Positions 7,566-11,188 of a stretch of DNA of 11,188 nt are shown one piece after another. This DNA is from CAZRZN01 sp964604565. GTDB lineage: Bacteria; Pseudomonadota; Alphaproteobacteria; Rhodobacterales; Rhodobacteraceae. Under the pieces are notes generated by a model, which worked only from the letters and a program-made list of their open reading frames with translations, was not told the origin of the DNA and made no database searches. The first letter of the stretch is position 1. Each line of letters opens with the position of its first letter. The position numbers and the translations under genes were made by a program. The stretch lies in NCBI GenBank assembly GCA_964604565.1, contig CAZRZN010000129.1, positions 1 through 11,188 of the forward strand, read 5' to 3'.

Positions 7566-8359
7566 TCCGCAGCCTCAGTCTTGCGGCCCTTGGTGCCGCG
7601 CTGTTGGCGGCGCCGCTTGCCGCGCAGCAGGCGATCAGCTGCATCCTGCGCCCGATCCACGAGATAGAGGTCGCGCCCCCCGTGGCCGGCCTGCTGGAGG
7701 AGATCACAGTGGACCGCGGCGATGCGGTGGAAAAGGGGCAGGTCCTTGGCCGGCTTCAGGCCCATGTGGAAGAAGCCCGCCTTGCCGCCGCGCGCCAACG
7801 CGCCGAAAGCACCGCCGCCGTCGAGGCGCGCGAGGCGCAGGTGGCGGAGATCGAGCGCCAACTGGAACAGGTCCGGTCCCTGACAGAGCGCGGCGTCGCC
7901 GCGCAAAACCAGCTCGACGAGATGCTGGCGGAGGTGAGCGTGGCGCGCGCCCAGCTTGCCGAGACGCAGGATGCCCGTCTCGCCGCAAGGCTGGAGGCGG
8001 ACGCGGCGGAGGCGGCGGTGGCGCTGCGGGTCATTCGCGCACCGGTGTCCGGGCTGGTGCTGATCCGTCATGTGGATCCCGGCGAATATGCGGCCGCGGA
8101 TGAACCCCTGCTGGACCTCGTAACGGTCGACACGCTGTTGGCCGAGATCCTGCTGCCCGCGGCGGCACAAGGGGATGTCGCGCGGGGTGACACGGTGACG
8201 GTGACGGACGAAACCGGGACGCTTGTCCGCGCGGGGCGTGTCGACGCTGTCGACCCGGTGATCGACGCGGCCTCACGCAGCTTCGGGCTGCGGGTGCGGC
8301 TGGACAATGCCGATGGCGCCTTTGTTGCCGGCAGCCGCTGCGGCGCAAGCTTTGACTGA
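7562..8359 (+). CDS. Periplasmic HlyD/RND-type adaptor subunit, 265 aa, with signal peptide
   Basis: ATG 7562 makes an ATGA overlap with the SecA-like gene. Residues 1-22 are a Sec signal peptide (M-I-R start, Ala/Leu-rich core, likely cleavage near A-P-L-A-A). Then come a lipoyl-like half at about 32-66 (V-A-P-P-V-A-G-L-L, D-R-G-D-A-V-E-K-G-Q-V-L), a long Glu/Ala/Arg-rich helical hairpin at about 68-150, the second lipoyl half at 157-187 (V-I-R-A-P-V-S-G-L-V), and a beta-barrel segment to the end. It is shorter than most periplasmic adaptors (about 350-400 aa) and lacks a clear membrane-proximal domain. No lipobox is present, so it should be soluble in the periplasm. It is the third HlyD-like protein in the block, which suggests a hetero-oligomeric periplasmic tube built with the two upstream membrane-anchored adaptors; that is inference. 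Confidence 0.88.
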   Translation: MIRSLSLAALGAALLAAPLAAQQAISCILRPIHEIEVAPPVAGLLEEITVDRGDAVEKGQVLGRLQAHVEEARLAAARQRAESTAAVEAREAQVAEIERQLEQVRSLTERGVAAQNQLDEMLAEVSVARAQLAETQDARLAARLEADAAEAAVALRVIRAPVSGLVLIRHVDPGEYAAADEPLLDLVTVDTLLAEILLPAAAQGDVARGDTVTVTDETGTLVRAGRVDAVDPVIDAASRSFGLRVRLDNADGAFVAGSRCGASFD

Positions 8360-8380
8360 CCGGGCCGGACCTTGGCCCGG
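8360..8380 (+). terminator. Hairpin directly after the HlyD-type adaptor gene, possible end of the export block
   Basis: CCGGGCC (8360-8366) and GGCCCGG (8374-8380) form a perfect 7-base-pair stem with a 7-base loop, beginning on the base after the stop codon. There is no T tract, so it may be a weak or Rho-assisted terminator or an mRNA-stabilising stem. The placement and the 158-base gap to the next gene support an operon boundary here. The rest of the gap, 8381-8517, shows no clear promoter. Confidence 0.5.
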
Positions 8381-8517
8381 AAGCGCGACACAACCGGCAC
8401 GCCAAGCGGGCTCATCGCGGCAAAACCCTTGACCGGTGCGCGAGGTCTGGCAAGCTTGGACCCAGCGAGCAGGGACTTTGGAGGCATTGGATAACACGAC
8501 CGGCGGGGAGACACTTC

Positions 8518-9534
8518 ATGAGCCATCAACGCGAGATCTATGCGGCGTCCCGGCCGTTTGCCTGCGCTGACGACGGGAGGGCGTGGCAGGAACTTCTGGC
8601 CAGTCTTGCGGGCTACGTGGCCGCGATGACCATTGCCCTGACGACGCTGGGCAACTGGTGGCTGACGATACCGGCAACCGTCCTCGCAGCGGCCATGGGG
8701 CTGCGCATCTACATGATCCAGCACGATTGCCTGCACCGGTCCTTCTTTTCCTCGCGCAGGTTGAATGACTGGGTCGGCTCCCTCCTGTCGCCGATTGCCA
8801 TGACCCCCTATCAGGCGACCCGTTACATCCACGGCCAGCATCACACCTATGTCAGCGACTTGGAGCGGCGCGACGCCTTCGAGATTTTCACGATGACCCT
8901 CCGGGAATGGCAGGCGGCCCCGGCATGGAAACGGCTGCAATACCGGTATTACCGCAGCCCGGTCGTCTTGATCCTGATCGGCCCCTTCGTGCTGTATGGC
9001 ATCTTGCGACGCCTACCGCTTTACGGTTTGAAAACCGGGCTGCTCGACCTGATCTCACACAATGTCCTGCTGGGCGCCTATCTGGCGCTGATCTGGTGGA
9101 CGACAGGTTGGGCGGGGATCGGCGTCTGGGCGGCCTCCGTCTATCTGGCCTGCGCCTTCGGCGCGTTGATTCCGTATATCGTGCATAATTTCGAGGATAT
9201 CTACTGGGGCCGCCGTCCCGAACTGACCTTTGCCAAGGCGGCGCTGGAGGGCAGCGCGATCCTTGACTGGGGGCGGCTGTTCGACCTTGTGACCATGAAT
9301 ATCGGATATCACGACCTGCATCATCTCAACGCCAAGATCCCCGGATACAAGCTGCGCGACGCGCATGCGACGCTGGAACGGCAGGGCCTTCTGCATTCCG
9401 AGAAAATCGGATTTCTGCAAGGGCTGGGATGTTTGCGCTGGAAGCTTTACGACGAGGAGACCGGCAAGATGATCCCGTTCCCGTCCGATCCTGTCCCGCA
9501 AGCGCGCCTGCCGCTCTCCAGCCCGGCGGAATGA
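8518..9534 (+). CDS. Membrane fatty acid desaturase, 338 aa
   Basis: The start is fixed by a good ribosome-binding site GGGGAG (8505-8510), 7 bases before ATG. The three histidine boxes of membrane-bound di-iron acyl desaturases are visible: HDCLH (69-73), HGQHH (105-109) and HDLHH (265-269), the last followed by N-A-K-I-P-G-Y-K-L, typical of the omega/delta-12 type family. Paired hydrophobic segments lie near 30-65, 85-97, 148-165, 180-198 and 200-223, and an extra His sits in V-H-N-F-E (222-226). The enzyme should introduce a double bond into an acyl chain in the inner membrane, using O2 and an electron donor not found here. Regiospecificity and substrate (phospholipid, acyl-CoA, or another lipid such as an ornithine lipid) cannot be told from the sequence. 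It is translationally coupled to the downstream lipoprotein gene. Confidence 0.9.
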   Translation: MSHQREIYAASRPFACADDGRAWQELLASLAGYVAAMTIALTTLGNWWLTIPATVLAAAMGLRIYMIQHDCLHRSFFSSRRLNDWVGSLLSPIAMTPYQATRYIHGQHHTYVSDLERRDAFEIFTMTLREWQAAPAWKRLQYRYYRSPVVLILIGPFVLYGILRRLPLYGLKTGLLDLISHNVLLGAYLALIWWTTGWAGIGVWAASVYLACAFGALIPYIVHNFEDIYWGRRPELTFAKAALEGSAILDWGRLFDLVTMNIGYHDLHHLNAKIPGYKLRDAHATLERQGLLHSEKIGFLQGLGCLRWKLYDEETGKMIPFPSDPVPQARLPLSSPAE

Positions 9535-10235
9535 GGCTGCTTTTTCTGATCCTTGCGCAGGGTCTTTTGCTGTCCGCCTGTTCCGGGTCGGGACCGATAT
9601 ACCCGGTCAGGGATGCGCTATACGATTGGGTGATGGCGCCCGAAACTGTCGACCCGGCCGCTGATCGGCTGCCGGTCATCGCCGATCCGATCGTCCATTT
9701 TCGTGTGGCGCCGGGCGAACGCCGTTCCACGCTCCGGACCGGTGACAGATGGCGCGTCGGCCAGACATATCTGTTCGGGTTCGACCTGCGCCTTGAGCGC
9801 GATCTGCCGGCGCGCGAAAGGATCACGGTCTCCCGCCTCATGCGGCTGGGCGATCCGGCGGCGGAGATCCTGTCTGTCAATCTCGACGCTGCGCGGGGCG
9901 TGACCGTGATGGGGCGGACATGCGTGGCGCCTGCCGATCTGACCCGGTGGCATCGCGTGGAAATACGGATGAAGCTGGCCGACAACGACACCGGATATAT
10001 CGAGGTGTTCTGCAACCGCAAGCCGATCTGGGCGCGGGTTGCGATGCGCACGACCTTTCCGCCGGAGTGTCGCCGCAGCGACGGCTGCGACATGCCCCTG
10101 CCACAGCCTGTGCGATACGAATGGCAAATGGGTGTGATGTCGGGGACAGCCGCTCAAAGGCCGGTTCATCTTCAAATGCAGCGCCTCCATTACCGGCTTC
10201 TGATATATAAGCCGAACCGTGTCGGCACGCTTTGA
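9531..10235 (+). CDS. Outer-membrane-type lipoprotein with a polysaccharide-lyase (heparin-lyase-like) fold, 234 aa
   Basis: ATG 9531 overlaps the desaturase stop as ATGA and is preferred because it gives an immediate lipoprotein signal: M-R-L-L-F-L-I-L core and lipobox L-S-A-C with Cys17. Ser at +2 rather than Asp predicts outer-membrane sorting. The mature part is beta-rich, with E-R-R-S-T-L-R near 63-69, F-G-F-D-L-R-L at 82-88, W-H-R-V-E-I-R-M-K near 140-148, and D-T-G-Y-I-E-V-F-C-N-R-K-P near 153-165. This pattern (tryptophan, basic strand, then a Gly-x-hydrophobic-x-hydrophobic strand ending in a turn) is that of concanavalin-like jelly rolls such as the heparin lyase I-like polysaccharide lyases. 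Four more Cys (131, 161, 180, 186) could form disulfides. I cannot point to catalytic residues, so it may be a binding protein rather than an active lyase. Its coupling to a desaturase is unexplained. Confidence 0.72.
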   Translation: MRLLFLILAQGLLLSACSGSGPIYPVRDALYDWVMAPETVDPAADRLPVIADPIVHFRVAPGERRSTLRTGDRWRVGQTYLFGFDLRLERDLPARERITVSRLMRLGDPAAEILSVNLDAARGVTVMGRTCVAPADLTRWHRVEIRMKLADNDTGYIEVFCNRKPIWARVAMRTTFPPECRRSDGCDMPLPQPVRYEWQMGVMSGTAAQRPVHLQMQRLHYRLLIYKPNRVGTL

Positions 10236-10447
10236 CGCGGTGAGGAAAACAGGGTCCGCCCTGCGTGCCGGGCATCGGCCTGTCGGGCGGGACCCCACGC
10301 GCCCCATGCAAGCGAGGGGCCGACGCGCGTCGGGGAGCCGCCTCAGGATGGCACGGGGATCCGGGTGGCAAACGGGCCGTTGGTGGACGCGGCGCGGCGC
10401 TGCGCAACCTGCTGGAATACCCGCCGCATGTCTGTCATGGCTTGCGC

Positions 10448-10467
10448 AGGGCCGTGGCGGCCTTTTT
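10448..10467 (+). terminator. Probable intrinsic terminator downstream of the lipoprotein gene
   Basis: AGGGCC (10448-10453) pairs with GGCCTT (10459-10464), a 6-base-pair stem with one G-T pair and a 5-base loop, and runs directly into a T tract (five T from 10463 to 10467). Orientation fits the end of the desaturase-lipoprotein transcript, although it lies about 210 bases after the stop codon. The stem is short, so the call is moderate. Confidence 0.5.
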
Positions 10468-10684
10468 ACTGTCCATGCGCGGTCGCCTTGCACGATCGCG
10501 AAGTCTTGAGGGAGGACGCGATGGCCCGTGATCCACAACCGCGACGCCCGGTCGGTCAGCGGCTTGGTCATCTGGTATCTTCCGTCAGACTCCGGACACC
10601 GGGAGCCATGGGGTATGGAAACGGAACGAGCCCGTCTCCGAAGGCAGGAGGGCCACGGGCGGCCGCAGGCACGATCCATTGAGA

Positions 10685-10729
10685 CGGGCACGCGGGCCGG
10701 TCCCGCCCGATCACCGGCCCGCATGCCCG
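10685..10729. repeat. Long imperfect inverted repeat upstream of acuI
   Basis: The left arm is CGGGCA (10685-10690), C, GCGGGCCGGT (10692-10701). An 11-base loop follows (10702-10712). The right arm is ACCGGCCCGC (10713-10722), A, TGCCCG (10724-10729). Sixteen of 17 positions pair, with a single C-A mismatch. It ends 51 bases before the acuI start codon and has no T tract on either side. It could be a strong mRNA stem in the acuI leader, a regulator-binding palindrome, or one copy of a dispersed intergenic repeat. Confidence 0.75.
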
Positions 10730-10780
10730 GACAGATCCCGCAGCAGGCCAGGCAAAATTCGCAAACGAAGGAGAGACTGC

Positions 10781-11188
10781 ATGTTCAAGGCATTGGTCGT
10801 CGACAAGGACGAAGACAGCGGCAAGACATCCGCCGCGGTCAAGGAAATCGGGCTGGAGGATCTGCCCGATGCGGAGGTGACGGTCGCCGTCGAATATTCG
10901 ACGGTGAACTACAAGGACGGCCTCTGCGTGGGGCCGGGCGGGGGGCTTGTGCGCAAGTATCCGCATGTTCCCGGCATCGATTTTGCCGGGACGGTCGAGT
11001 CATCCTCCGACGACCGCTACAAGCCCGGCGACAAGGTGGTTCTGACCGGTTGGCGCGTGGGTGAGGCGCATTGGGGCGGCTATTCGCAAAAGGCGCGGGT
11101 CAAGGCCGACTGGCTGGTGCCGCTGCCAGAGGGGCTGGACACGCGGACGGCGATGGCCGTCGGCACCGCCGGGTTCACCGCCATGCTG
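10781..11188 (+). CDS. acuI: Acrylyl-CoA reductase (AcuI/YhdH family), N-terminal 136 aa; 3' end outside the window
   Basis: ATG 10781 follows a strong ribosome-binding site GAAGGAGAG (10767-10775). The frame is open to the right edge, giving about 136 of the roughly 330 residues usual for the family. Seen: N-terminal M-F-K-A-L-V-V-D-K, then N-Y-K-D (43-46), R-K-Y-P-H-V-P-G-I-D-F-A-G (58-70), Y-K-P-G-D-K-V (80-86) and H-W-G-G-Y-S-Q (97-103), the GroES-like domain of zinc-independent medium-chain reductases of the AcuI/YhdH type. The cofactor-binding domain lies outside. AcuI reduces acryloyl-CoA to propanoyl-CoA with NADPH; in marine Rhodobacterales it serves dimethylsulfoniopropionate and acrylate breakdown and protects against toxic acryloyl-CoA. 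No dddL or acuR neighbour is visible on this side. The 545-base gap and the terminator before it indicate its own transcript. Confidence 0.88.
   Translation, partial: MFKALVVDKDEDSGKTSAAVKEIGLEDLPDAEVTVAVEYSTVNYKDGLCVGPGGGLVRKYPHVPGIDFAGTVESSSDDRYKPGDKVVLTGWRVGEAHWGGYSQKARVKADWLVPLPEGLDTRTAMAVGTAGFTAML

Larger units (their letters stand above)
10236..10780. other. Stretch of about 545 bases without a convincing gene
   Basis: Open frames here on both strands have unlike-protein composition (Arg, Pro and Gly rich) and no recognisable family. The stretch contains a probable terminator (10448-10467), a long inverted repeat (10685-10729), and the ribosome-binding site of acuI. One short frame, 10521-10682 (53 codons), has a GGGAGG 5 bases ahead of its ATG, but its product is Arg/Pro/Gly-rich and unrecognised, so I do not call it a gene. 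No tRNA-like or transposon-end pattern was recognised. Confidence 0.6.

Noticed and set aside
8429..8457. Possible promoter TTGACC, 17 bases, AAGCTT ahead of the desaturase
   Set aside because: The -35 is fair but the -10 matches the consensus at only two of six positions, so it cannot be supported.
10521..10682. Short frame of 53 codons with GGGAGG 5 bases before its ATG
   Set aside because: The product is Arg/Pro/Gly-rich, resembles nothing I know, and lacks the third-position GC bias of the real genes here. The ribosome-binding site alone is weak evidence in GC-rich DNA.
9618..10724. A 368-codon - strand frame
   Set aside because: It runs antisense over the lipoprotein gene and the intergenic stretch, is rich in Arg, Pro and His, and shows no family motif; long antisense frames are common at this GC content.
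10528..11064. A 178-codon + strand frame overlapping the start of acuI
   Set aside because: It lies in another frame over the well-supported acuI coding sequence and has low-complexity Arg/Gly composition.
1..11188. CRISPR arrays, tRNA/rRNA genes, insertion sequences or attachment sites
   Set aside because: No regularly spaced repeats, cloverleaf-like stretch, transposase-like protein or flanking direct repeats were recognised by reading.

Overview
The window is GC-rich DNA with every convincing gene on the + strand. The gene families (an AcuI-type acrylyl-CoA reductase, compact operons joined by 4-base ATGA overlaps) and codon use fit an alphaproteobacterium, most likely of the Rhodobacterales/Roseobacter group. 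The placement is inferred from gene content and base composition only; there is no rRNA or tRNA marker.

Region 1 (2-8359) is one gene block. It opens with the 3' end of a large repetitive exoprotein (two cadherin/Ig-like modules, a PKD module and a Calx-beta-like C-terminal module). A GC-rich hairpin follows, then a small DUF3467 protein and four tightly coupled genes: a GAF-TM-HlyD fusion, a PqqD-like/M50-metalloprotease/HlyD fusion, a short SecA-like ATPase that ends just after its motor core, and a periplasmic HlyD-type adaptor with a signal peptide. The last three junctions are 4-base ATGA overlaps. The DUF3467 and GAF-HlyD genes overlap by 32 bases. My reading is that this is a dedicated export or surface-assembly system for the exoprotein. 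It has three HlyD-like adaptors and a SecA-type motor, but no ABC transporter and no TolC in the window. I know of no experimentally described system with this composition.

Region 2 (8518-10235) follows a short hairpin at 8360-8380. It is a two-gene unit: a membrane fatty acid desaturase with three histidine boxes, overlapped by ATGA with an outer-membrane-type lipoprotein that resembles the heparin-lyase/concanavalin-like jelly roll. Nothing in the sequence ties it mechanistically to region 1.

Region 3 (10236-10780) is about 545 bases without a convincing gene. It holds a probable intrinsic terminator (10448-10467) and a long, almost perfect inverted repeat (10685-10729). Region 4 (10781-11188) is the 5' part of acuI, an acrylyl-CoA reductase gene that runs off the right edge.
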